64,000 bases of DNA, taken from positions 1,340,501-1,404,500 of the forward strand of contig NZ_BAABBR010000001.1 of assembly GCF_039538065.1 (NCBI RefSeq), read 5' to 3'. The position numbers were made by a program, and so were the translations under genes. The stretch is from Sphingomonas rosea. GTDB taxonomy: Bacteria; Pseudomonadota; Alphaproteobacteria; Sphingomonadales; Sphingomonadaceae. Below, piece by piece: positions 6,340 to 14,174 of the stretch. The first letter of the stretch is position 1. The number at the start of each line of letters is the position of its first letter. The notes beneath the pieces were generated by a model that saw only the letters and a list, made by a program, of their open reading frames with translations, did not search any database and had not been told where the DNA came from.

Positions 6340-8676
6340 ATGACAATGCCTGCGTTTCTCGATGGCGGCGGCGAATGTGGCGCCCTGATCATGGCCCGCG
6401 ACTGGTCCGACAGTTTGGGGCCGGTCGAGAATTGGCCACTCAGCCTCAAGGCGGCGACGGGACTTCTGCTCCGCTCGCCCGTGCCGATGGCGATGCTGTG
6501 GGGCAGCGACGGCATCATGCTCTACAACGACGCTTATTCGGTGATCGCCGCCAGCCGTCATCCGCAACTGCTGGGCAGGCCCGTCCGCGAAGGCTGGCCC
6601 GAAGTCGCCGACTTCAACGACCACGTGATGAAAGTCGGCCTCGCCAACGAGACCCTTTCCTTCCGCGACCAGGAGATGGTGCTCCATCGCCACGGGCGAC
6701 CCGAGACGGTATTCTTCGACCTCGACTATTCGCCGGTGCTCGGCGACGACGGCCGCCCTGCGGGCGTGCTCGCGGTCGTCATGGAGACCACCGGCCGGGT
6801 CGAGGCCGCCCGCGCCCAAGCCGCCCGCGTGGAGCGGCTCGCCTTCTTCGACCGCCTGTCCGAGGCGATCCGGGACCATCGCGAGCCAGGCGGCATCTTG
6901 CAGGAGACCGCGCGCCTGCTCGGGCAGCACCTCGGTGTCTCGATCGTGACCTTCGCCGACTTGGAGGCCGACGAGGACACCTTCAATATTCGCGGCGACT
7001 GGGCCGCGCCCGGGATCCGCAGCATTGTCGGCCGCTACAGCCTCGACGCCTTCGGAGGGACTGCCACCGGCGCTCTTCGCAACGGCCGCCCGCTCATTGT
7101 GCGCGACGCAAACGCCGACCTTTCGCCCGTCGAAGCCGGGGCGCTCGCCGAGCTCGGAATCGCTGCGGCGGTCTGCATGCCCTACATGCAGGGCGGGCGG
7201 CTGGCCGCTTTGATGGCGGTCAACCACGACCAACCGCGCGATTGGTCGCCCGACGAATTGTCGCTCATCTCCGAGGTCACCGAGCGGAGCTGGGCGCATG
7301 TCATCGGCTTCCGCTCGGCCGTCATCCTGAGCGAAAGCGAGGACCGCTTCCGCAACATCGCCGATCATACGCCGGTGATGCTGTGGATGACCGACGAGAG
7401 CGGCTATTGCATTTACCTCAACCGCACCTGGTACGAATTCACCGGCCAGGAGCAAGGCAAGGGCGAGGGCTTCGGCTGGCTCGACGCGATCCACGAGGAC
7501 GACCGGCCCGGCACCGAGCGCGCCTTTCTCGCCGCCAACGAATCGCAGGCACGCTACGAGGCCGACTTCCGCCTCCGCCGCGCCGACGGCACGTATCGCT
7601 GGTGCATCGACGCGGCCGCACCGCGCTTCGACGGCACGGGCCGCTACCTTGGTTATGTCGGTTCCCTGATCGACGTCGACGAGCGCCGCGAGGCCGTCGA
7701 GCGCGTCCGGCAGAGCGAGGAGCAGCTTCGCGCCGTGATCGACCAGATGCCCGTCGGGGTCTCGATCGCCCGGGTCTCGGACGGCGAGATTGTGAACTAC
7801 AACCAGGCGATGGAGGAGATACTCGGCCACAAGGCGCTGCCTGTCGGCACGACGGAGTATGACCAATACGGCGGGATCGATGAAACGGGCGCGCCGCTCG
7901 CCCTTGAATCCTATCCGCTCTATCGCGCGGTGCAGGGCGAAACGGTGACCGATCAGGAACTGCGTTATCGCCGTCCCGACGGCCACGTCGTCAACCTGCT
8001 GGCCAATGCCGCGCCCATCATCGACCACGACCGTCAGGCCAAGATCGCGGTGGTGGCGATCCAGGACATCACCCAGCGCAAGGCCGCCGACGCGCACCAG
8101 CAGCTTCTCATCAACGAGCTCAGCCACCGCGCCAAGAACCTTCTCGCGATCATCCAGAGCATCGCGCAGCAGAGCTTCAGGGGCGACGATCCCACGCCCG
8201 CGCAGCTTGCCCGTTTCGAAGGCCGGCTGGGGGCGTTGTCGGCCGCGCACGGAATCCTGACGCAGGAGAAGTGGGAAGCGGTGCCGCTACGCCGGCTGAT
8301 CTGCGACACCTTCACCGCGGTTCGCTCGGACGACGAACGATTCCGGATGGACGGGCCCGACCTCCTCCTCCCGCCCAAGGTCGCGGTCAGCCTTGCCATG
8401 GCGGTCCACGAGCTCGCCACCAACGCGCTCAAATATGGCAGCCTCAGCAGCGAGACGGGGACGGTCGACATCCGCTGGCGCAAGGACGATGGCCGGCTTC
8501 ATCTCGACTGGAAGGAGCATGGCGGTCCGCCCGTCACCGCGCCCAGCCGCCGCGGCTTCGGCAGCCGGATGATCGAGCGCGGCCTGTCCGCCGAACTCGG
8601 CGGAAGCGTCGTCATCCGTTTCGAGCCGAGCGGCGTGCGCTGCATCGTCGACGCCCCCATGCCCGCTTATGGCTGA
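6340..8676 (+). CDS. PAS-GAF-PAS-PAS HWE-family sensor histidine kinase
   Basis: Soluble kinase of 778 residues. Domains in order: PAS (about 10-155, GPVENWPLSLKAA), GAF (about 170-330), PAS (about 335-455, with ENRIADHTP-like start and WYEFTGQ), PAS (about 465-580), then an HWE kinase core. The phospho-His is His596 in ELSHRAKNLLAI, the N-box is HELATNALKYG, and the family's W-x-E is in LDWKEHGG. No membrane helix is present, so it senses a cytosolic signal. The gene overlaps by 8 bp a stand-alone receiver gene, its probable phosphorylation partner. HWE kinases are frequent inputs to alphaproteobacterial stress and light responses; a link to PhyR here is inference. Confidence 0.92.
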   Translation: MTMPAFLDGGGECGALIMARDWSDSLGPVENWPLSLKAATGLLLRSPVPMAMLWGSDGIMLYNDAYSVIAASRHPQLLGRPVREGWPEVADFNDHVMKVGLANETLSFRDQEMVLHRHGRPETVFFDLDYSPVLGDDGRPAGVLAVVMETTGRVEAARAQAARVERLAFFDRLSEAIRDHREPGGILQETARLLGQHLGVSIVTFADLEADEDTFNIRGDWAAPGIRSIVGRYSLDAFGGTATGALRNGRPLIVRDANADLSPVEAGALAELGIAAAVCMPYMQGGRLAALMAVNHDQPRDWSPDELSLISEVTERSWAHVIGFRSAVILSESEDRFRNIADHTPVMLWMTDESGYCIYLNRTWYEFTGQEQGKGEGFGWLDAIHEDDRPGTERAFLAANESQARYEADFRLRRADGTYRWCIDAAAPRFDGTGRYLGYVGSLIDVDERREAVERVRQSEEQLRAVIDQMPVGVSIARVSDGEIVNYNQAMEEILGHKALPVGTTEYDQYGGIDETGAPLALESYPLYRAVQGETVTDQELRYRRPDGHVVNLLANAAPIIDHDRQAKIAVVAIQDITQRKAADAHQQLLINELSHRAKNLLAIIQSIAQQSFRGDDPTPAQLARFEGRLGALSAAHGILTQEKWEAVPLRRLICDTFTAVRSDDERFRMDGPDLLLPPKVAVSLAMAVHELATNALKYGSLSSETGTVDIRWRKDDGRLHLDWKEHGGPPVTAPSRRGFGSRMIERGLSAELGGSVVIRFEPSGVRCIVDAPMPAYG

Positions 8677-9022
8677 GCCCCGCCGCCTCCTGCTGGTCGA
8701 GGACGAGCCCGTCATCGCCTTCGCCCTCGAGGACATCGTTCTCGACATGGGGTTCGAGGTGGTCGGCCCCGTCTATCGCCTCGCCGAGGGGCTGGTTGCC
8801 GCGGCTGGCGAGGAGTTCGAGGGCGCGATCCTCGACGTCAATCTCAACGAACAGACGAGCTATCCCATCGCGGCGGTTTTGGCCGAACGCGGCATCCCCT
8901 TCCTCTTCGCGACCGGATATGCCGAGGGCGGGATCGACTGGCCGGGCGACGCGCCGGTGATCGCCAAGCCCTATAGCCGCGAGCAGCTGGCCGCGGCCCT
9001 GCGGCTCCTGTTTCCCGCCTGA
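8669..9022 (+). CDS. Single-domain response regulator (receiver only)
   Basis: Protein of 117 residues comprising only a CheY-like receiver. It has the acidic pair ED (residues 11-12), phospho-acceptor Asp56 in AILDVNLNE, Thr in FLFATGYAEG and the conserved Lys in VIAKPYS. The F-A-T-G-Y motif resembles the FAT-GUY receivers that act as phosphorelay intermediates in the sphingomonad general stress response (from memory; family assignment is inference). The start overlaps the preceding kinase gene by 8 bp, implying translational coupling and a cognate pair. No output domain is present. Confidence 0.92.
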   Translation: MAEPRRLLLVEDEPVIAFALEDIVLDMGFEVVGPVYRLAEGLVAAAGEEFEGAILDVNLNEQTSYPIAAVLAERGIPFLFATGYAEGGIDWPGDAPVIAKPYSREQLAAALRLLFPA

Positions 9023-9079
9023 CGCGGCATGGTCCTGAGGCGGGGTAACGCCCTGCCCCCCGCCACCTATATCGGCCCC

Positions 9080-9427
9080 ATGACAATCGTCTGGTTCGAC
9101 GGGGCCTGCCCCCTTTGCCGGCGCGAGATCGCGCTGATGCGGCGGCTCGACCGGCGCGGGCGGATCCGCTTCGTCGACGTCGCCGATCCGGCAGCGGGCG
9201 ACAATTGCCCGATCGACCGCGGCGCGCTCCTTGCCCGTTTCCATGCGGAGGAAGATGGTCGGCTGCTGAGCGGTGCGGCAGCTTTCGCGGCGATGTGGCG
9301 GGCGATTCCCTGGCTCCGGCCCCTCGGCCTCGCCGCCCGCAACCCGCGCGTCCTCGCCCTGCTCGAGCGCGCCTACGTCCGCTTCCTGCGCGTCCGCCCG
9401 CAGCTTCAGCGCTGGTTCGCGGCATGA
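9080..9427 (+). CDS. Thiol-disulfide oxidoreductase-like DCC family protein (DUF393)
   Basis: Protein of 115 residues beginning MTIVWFDGACPLCRREI: the family-defining D-x-x-C-x-x-C motif follows the first beta-strand, giving a thioredoxin-like redox site CPLC. Length and the C-terminal basic tail fit the DUF393/DCC family. The ATG at 9080 is preferred over an upstream start at 9029, whose extra residues are unlike the family. The stop overlaps the ATG of the UbiB-type kinase gene (ATGA), so the two are coupled. Its substrate is unknown. Confidence 0.88.
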   Translation: MTIVWFDGACPLCRREIALMRRLDRRGRIRFVDVADPAAGDNCPIDRGALLARFHAEEDGRLLSGAAAFAAMWRAIPWLRPLGLAARNPRVLALLERAYVRFLRVRPQLQRWFAA

Positions 9428-10737
9428 GCGAGGAAAAGGGCCGCGCGGTCCCCCGCTCGCGCTTCGCCCGCGCGGGCCAGTTCGGTCGGCTGGCGGGCGG
9501 GATCGCGGGCGGGATGCTGGCCGAGGGCGCGCGGCGCCTTGCCGACGGCCAGCGCCCCAAGGCCCGCGACCTCCTGCTGACGCCGGGTAACCTCACCCGT
9601 GTCGCCGACCGCCTCGCCCACCTGCGCGGCGCGGCGATGAAATTGGGGCAGATGATCAGCCTCGACAGCGGCGACTTCCTGCCGCCCGAGCTGACCGACA
9701 TCCTCGCCCGGCTGCGCAGCAACGCCTTCCACATGCCGCCCGCGCAATTGTCGCAGGTGCTGACCGAGGAATGGGGCGCCGACTGGCGCCGCCGGTTCAA
9801 GCGCTTCCAGGCGCATCCGGTGGCCGCCGCCTCGATCGGCCAGGTCCACCGCGCCGAGACGCTCGACGGCCGCACGCTGGCGATCAAGGTCCAGTATCCC
9901 GGCGTCGCCGAGAGCATCGACGCCGACGTCGACAATGTCGCCGCGCTGCTCCGTGTCTCGGGCCTGCTCCCGGCCGAGCTCGACATCGCCCCACTGCTCG
10001 CCGAGGCCAAGGCGCAACTCGCCCGCGAGGCCGATTACCGCCGCGAGGGCGTCCAGCTCGAACGCTATCGCGCGCTCCTTGCCGACCGCCCCGAGTTCGT
10101 CGTGCCGACGCTCGACCCCGAGTTCACCACCGGCCGCGCGCTGGCGATGAGCTTTGTCGAGAGCCGCCCGATCGAATCCCTTGACGACGCCCCGCAGGAG
10201 GAGCGCGACCTGGCGATGGGCCGCATCGTCGATCTCGTGCTGCGCGAATTGTTCGAGTTCGGGGTGATGCAGACCGACCCCAATTTCGCCAATTACCGGT
10301 TGCTCGAGGACGGGCGGATCGCGCTCCTCGACTTCGGTGCCGCGCAGGACGTGCCGGCGTCCATTGCCGAGGGCTACCGCACCCTGCTTTCCGCCGCGCT
10401 GGCGAACCATGCCGAAGCGGTGAAGGCCGGCGCGGTCGCCGCGGGCTTCATCAACGCGGCGGTGGCCGAGCGCCACGGCCCCGCCCTCGACCGGATGGTC
10501 GCGGTGGTGCTCGCCGAGCTCCACAAGCCCGGCCCCTTCGACTTCGGCGACCGCGCCTTTCTCGACATCCTGCGCCAGGAAGGGATGGGCATCGCCGCCG
10601 ACAAGGCAAGCTGGCACCTGCCGCCCGCCGACCTGCTGTTCGTCCAGCGCAAGATCAGCGGCACCGCGCTCCTCGGCGCCCGCTTCCGCGCCCGCGTCGA
10701 CGTGCGCGCCCTTGTCGCGAGCGCGCTCGCCGGCTGA
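9424..10737 (+). CDS. ABC1/AarF/UbiB family atypical kinase
   Basis: Protein of 437 residues of the ABC1 (ADCK/COQ8/UbiB) family, ancient kinase-like ATPases tied to ubiquinone biosynthesis and isoprenoid lipid homeostasis. Family marks: the KxGQ motif in MKLGQMIS (about residue 75), the Ala-rich loop AAASIGQVHRA, the catalytic-lysine strand LAIKVQYP, QTDPNFANY in place of the usual kinase catalytic loop, and the metal-binding LLDFGA. QTDPNFANY is typical of the ADCK3/COQ8 branch. No C-terminal transmembrane helix is evident, unlike E. coli UbiB, so a role other than core UbiB is possible. Translation is coupled to the DUF393 gene. Confidence 0.9.
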   Translation: MSEEKGRAVPRSRFARAGQFGRLAGGIAGGMLAEGARRLADGQRPKARDLLLTPGNLTRVADRLAHLRGAAMKLGQMISLDSGDFLPPELTDILARLRSNAFHMPPAQLSQVLTEEWGADWRRRFKRFQAHPVAAASIGQVHRAETLDGRTLAIKVQYPGVAESIDADVDNVAALLRVSGLLPAELDIAPLLAEAKAQLAREADYRREGVQLERYRALLADRPEFVVPTLDPEFTTGRALAMSFVESRPIESLDDAPQEERDLAMGRIVDLVLRELFEFGVMQTDPNFANYRLLEDGRIALLDFGAAQDVPASIAEGYRTLLSAALANHAEAVKAGAVAAGFINAAVAERHGPALDRMVAVVLAELHKPGPFDFGDRAFLDILRQEGMGIAADKASWHLPPADLLFVQRKISGTALLGARFRARVDVRALVASALAG

Positions 10738-10799
10738 TTGTCTGAGCGAAGCGCCGTGCTAGAGGCGTCGATCACATCGCCGGATACCGGAGCTTAACG

Positions 10800-12731
10800 T
10801 TGAAATTGCTGGTTCCGAGCACGGCGAAATACCGCGCCGACATCGATGGCTTGCGCAGCGTCGCCGTTCTCGCCGTCCTCGTCTTCCACGCCTTCCCGGA
10901 ACGGCTGCCCGGCGGCTTCGTCGGCGTCGACGTCTTCTTCGTCATCTCGGGCTATCTCATCACCGCGATCCTGCTTCGGTCGGAAGCGAGCGGCCTTGCG
11001 CTGCTGGGCGAATTCTACCGGCGACGGATCCGACGGATCTTCCCCGCCCTCCTCGTCGTGCTTCTGGCCTGCATCGCGGCCGGTTTCCTCACCTTGCTCG
11101 CGGCCGATTTCGCGCGCCTCGGCAAGCATGTCGCGGGCGGCGCGGGCTTCGTCGCCAACCTCGTCTTCTGGTCGGAGGCGAGCTATTTCGACACGCAGGC
11201 GATCACCAAGCCGCTTCTCCACCTCTGGTCGCTCGGGGTCGAGGAGCAATTCTACTTCCTCTGGCCGCTGGTCATCATCGCCGCGCGCCGCACGCGCCAC
11301 GGGATCGGCGCCGCGCTTGCCGTCATCTTCCTCCTCTCGCTCGGCTATTGCGTGGCGATCGCGCCGACCGATCCGACCGCGGCCTTCTATTCGCCGCTGA
11401 CCCGCTTCTGGGAATTGCTCGCCGGCGCGGGGCTGGTCCATCTCGAGCGGCAGGGCTTTCGCCTCAACGCCGTCGCCGCCCACGCCGCGTCGATGGCGGG
11501 GCTCGTCCTCATCGCGGCCGCGCTGCTCCTGATCGACGAGCGGACCCTGTTCCCCGGCTGGTGGGCGCTGCTCCCGGTCGGCGGCGCGACGCTGGTGATC
11601 GCCGCCGGTCCTTTAGCGGTCGGCAACCGCTATCTCCTGTCGCTGCAGCCGGCCGTGTGGATCGGATTGATCAGCTACCCGCTCTACCTGTGGCACTGGC
11701 CGCTGCTGTCCTTCGGCTATCTCGCCAATTATCAGGAGGTGCTCCCCGGGCCCGTGCGGGCGGGTCTCTTGTTGCTGAGCGTCTTTCTCGCCTGGGCGAC
11801 CTGGCGCTTCGTCGAGCGGCCGCCGGCGCTCCGCCGCCACTACACGCCCTTGAAGCTCCTCGCCGCGATGGGGCTCGTCTTCGCCGCCGGGCTCGCGGTG
11901 TTTCACGCCGGCGGCCTCCCCTCCCGCTCCGCCGCCCGGGACCCGCGCCGGCTGTTCGTCGCCCGCTACCAGGACATGCACCTCCACGGGATCGCGCGCG
12001 CCTATCGCTCGGAATGCGACTTCGCCGAATGGGGAACGCTCAAGGCGAGGAGCGCGATCGCCCCTTCCTGCTGGAAGCGTGAGCCCGGTCCTTATGTTCT
12101 TCTGTGGGGCGATTCCCACGCGCAGTCGCTGTCGCTCGGTCTCTCCGGATTGCTGGGCGAGGTCCCGCTTCACCAAGTCGCGACGAGCGGTTGCCGGCCC
12201 GATCTAGAGATCGGCAGTCAGCCTTCTTCCAACCCGGCGCTGGCGCAGTCGTGCGCCGCGAGCAACCGCTTCGCCGCGCGCCTGATCGCGGCCGAAAAAC
12301 CCGACCTCCTGATCATCGCGCAGGCGGACGATCACCTCGCGCGGGATTGGCCGGCGCTGGCGCGCCGCCTGAAGGCGCTGGGCGTGAAGCGGATCCTGCT
12401 GGTCGGCCCGCTACCGCAGTGGAAGCCCTCGCTTCCCCTCGTCATCGCCGCGCATCATTGGCCGTACCGGGGCGAGCGGATCGCCGACGGGCTCGACGGG
12501 CACATCCTCGACGCCGACCGCGCGCTCCGGGCGCAACGCCGCCGCTGGACCGCGCTCGAATATGTGTCGGTGATCGATCGCCTCTGCAACGCCAGCGGCT
12601 GCATCGCCCATGTGCCCGGACGCCCGACCGAGGACATCCTGACCCTCGACTACGGCCACCTGACACCGATGGGATCGCGCTACGTCGCCGAGACCGCGCT
12701 CCGGCCGGCGCTGCGGGGCACCACGAACTGA
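10800..12731 (+). CDS. Acyltransferase-3 membrane protein with C-terminal SGNH domain (OafA-like)
   Basis: Protein of 643 residues. The first 370 form an acyltransferase-3 domain with about ten membrane helices, opening with YRADIDGLRSVAVLAVLVFH and FVGVDVFFVISGYLI. The last 260 form an SGNH hydrolase-like domain with block I LLWGDSHAQS and the late D-x-x-H pair in DYGHLTPMG. Such fusions O-acetylate cell-surface glycans such as O-antigen, exopolysaccharide or peptidoglycan; the acceptor is unknown. The start is TTG with GGAG 7 nt upstream. It stands alone, with no glycan gene cluster around it. Confidence 0.9.
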   Translation: MKLLVPSTAKYRADIDGLRSVAVLAVLVFHAFPERLPGGFVGVDVFFVISGYLITAILLRSEASGLALLGEFYRRRIRRIFPALLVVLLACIAAGFLTLLAADFARLGKHVAGGAGFVANLVFWSEASYFDTQAITKPLLHLWSLGVEEQFYFLWPLVIIAARRTRHGIGAALAVIFLLSLGYCVAIAPTDPTAAFYSPLTRFWELLAGAGLVHLERQGFRLNAVAAHAASMAGLVLIAAALLLIDERTLFPGWWALLPVGGATLVIAAGPLAVGNRYLLSLQPAVWIGLISYPLYLWHWPLLSFGYLANYQEVLPGPVRAGLLLLSVFLAWATWRFVERPPALRRHYTPLKLLAAMGLVFAAGLAVFHAGGLPSRSAARDPRRLFVARYQDMHLHGIARAYRSECDFAEWGTLKARSAIAPSCWKREPGPYVLLWGDSHAQSLSLGLSGLLGEVPLHQVATSGCRPDLEIGSQPSSNPALAQSCAASNRFAARLIAAEKPDLLIIAQADDHLARDWPALARRLKALGVKRILLVGPLPQWKPSLPLVIAAHHWPYRGERIADGLDGHILDADRALRAQRRRWTALEYVSVIDRLCNASGCIAHVPGRPTEDILTLDYGHLTPMGSRYVAETALRPALRGTTN

Positions 12732-12762
12732 GCGCGCCGTGCCTGGGGCGAAGTGGGGAAAG

Positions 12763-12838
12763 TGGTGCCGCTTACAGGACTCGAACCTGTGACCCCCTCA
12801 TTACGAATGAGGTGCTCTACCAACTGAGCTAAAGCGGC
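12763..12838 (-). tRNA. tRNA-Thr (anticodon CGT)
   Basis: Standard 76-nt tRNA including an encoded CCA. The acceptor stem GCCGCTT pairs with AAGCGGC. The D-arm has AGCTCAGTTGGTAGAGC, the anticodon stem CCTCA/TGAGG encloses TTCGTAA with anticodon CGT, and the T-arm is GGTTCGAGTCC. It decodes ACG, a common Thr codon in this GC-rich DNA. Confidence 0.97.
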
Positions 12839-12895
12839 AGCGGTGGGCGCCCTAACAGGGTGGAGGCGGCGGCTCAAGCGCCCTGTGGCGGCGGC

Positions 12896-14038
12896 TCAAT
12901 ATTCCCAGCCGAGCCGAAGGGTGCCGACGAGGGCCGGCCGGGCCTCGGCAAGACCGCCGGGGTGGCGGATGAGCTGCACGCTCGGCTGCACCGCGACGAA
13001 ATCGAAAAAGCGCTCGCGGTAGGTGAGTTCCGCCCCATGCTCGCTGTGGGCGCGCCGCAGGCCATCGTCGGCGACGGCCGAGCGCTCGCCCCGCGACAGA
13101 AAGGCCTGGTGAAGCCCGAGCGCGAGCGCGCTGTCCTTCCCGCCGAGCGGAGCCGGGGCCACGGTAAATCCCGCTTGCCAGCCGCCACGGAATGAGGAGG
13201 TCCGCCCGTCCGAGATGCCGAGCCGGGCGAAGCCGGTCAGCCGCTCGCCGAAGGGCCGCTCGGCGAGGACATAGGCGCCGAGGCTTCGCGCCTGGCCTTC
13301 TTTTCCGAGGCGGTCGTGACGGTGCGACCAGGCCCAGCCCCCGACCATGAGCTTGCCGCCCGGCCCCTCGCTCCCCGCCTCGGCGATTCCGAGAACGCCT
13401 TCGCGAAAGCCGAGGCCAAGCCCGCCGCGATCGGTCAGCGTTCCCGCGTCGGCGTTGACCACCGCCGCACGGACGAGCCCCGAGCGCCCGACCTTCGCTT
13501 CCCCCCGCAGCGCGAGCGCCGAATAAGGAAAGATGGCGGGACCGCGCGGGCCCGTGCCCGACAATTCGCCGCCGATCCCGAACGAGGGACCGAGCAACAG
13601 CGCGCTGCTGTCGGTGAAATAGAATTCGCTGTTGACGTCATAGGCCCCCAGCCGGACCGAGCCGCGCCCCAGGTCCTGCTCGACCCACGCTTCGAACAGG
13701 CGCAGCCCGTCCTTGTCGACCTCGATATTGTCGACGCCCTGGAGGGTGCCGGCATCCTCGTTTGGACGCGTTCCGCTGTTGCCGAGCAGCCGCACGAACA
13801 GCCGTCCGCCGCTCCACCCGAACCGCTCGGACGCGAGCGCGCCGGTGAGGTCGAGCCGGTCGAGCCGGTGAAGGCGGTTGGACCCGCGGCCGGCGACCGC
13901 GAGGTCGATCGTATAGCTCGCGCCGAGCGTCAGCGCCTTTTCGCTCTTGGCCTTGGGCGGCGGTGCCGGCGGCATCGTCTCGGTCGCGGCCGCGGGCACC
14001 GCCAGCGCGGCGGCGAGGAGCAGGCAGGGCAAGCGCAT
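12896..14038 (-). CDS. OprB-family carbohydrate-type porin
   Basis: Outer-membrane barrel protein of about 380 residues. A signal peptide covers residues 1-18 (MRLPCLLLAAALAVPAAA). OprB-family landmarks include LQGVDNIEV, LFEAWVEQDLG, LGAYDVNSEFY, FGIGGELS and GPAIFPYSALALR. Strands alternate to the C-terminal GTLRLGWEY, with a terminal aromatic expected for BAM recognition. OprB porins let sugars across the outer membrane; no sugar-uptake genes adjoin, so the substrate is unknown. The start at 14038 was chosen because the signal peptide begins there. It is divergent from the chemoreceptor gene, 136 bp away. Confidence 0.87.
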   Translation of the reverse strand: MRLPCLLLAAALAVPAAATETMPPAPPPKAKSEKALTLGASYTIDLAVAGRGSNRLHRLDRLDLTGALASERFGWSGGRLFVRLLGNSGTRPNEDAGTLQGVDNIEVDKDGLRLFEAWVEQDLGRGSVRLGAYDVNSEFYFTDSSALLLGPSFGIGGELSGTGPRGPAIFPYSALALRGEAKVGRSGLVRAAVVNADAGTLTDRGGLGLGFREGVLGIAEAGSEGPGGKLMVGGWAWSHRHDRLGKEGQARSLGAYVLAERPFGERLTGFARLGISDGRTSSFRGGWQAGFTVAPAPLGGKDSALALGLHQAFLSRGERSAVADDGLRRAHSEHGAELTYRERFFDFVAVQPSVQLIRHPGGLAEARPALVGTLRLGWEY

Positions 14039-14174
14039 CGGAAGACCCCCTTCGCGAAAAACAGGAAATATCTCGTCGATTTCTAGAGGGCCCCGGCGGC
14101 GGCGGGCGCGGGCCACCTATAAAGATGCGTGGCACGCTGCGGGGTGGCGCGTGCCTTTGCCCGGGGAGGATCGT

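Noticed and set aside
6052..8250. Long open frame (about 730 codons) antisense to the PAS-GAF HWE kinase
   Set aside because: It mirrors the codon positions of the real gene, is rich in Arg, Ala, Val and Gly, and has no recognisable domain; GC-rich genes routinely leave such frames open.
12600..12900. tRNA-Thr as an integration site
   Set aside because: There is no integrase, no direct repeat of the tRNA 3' end and no change in gene style on either side.
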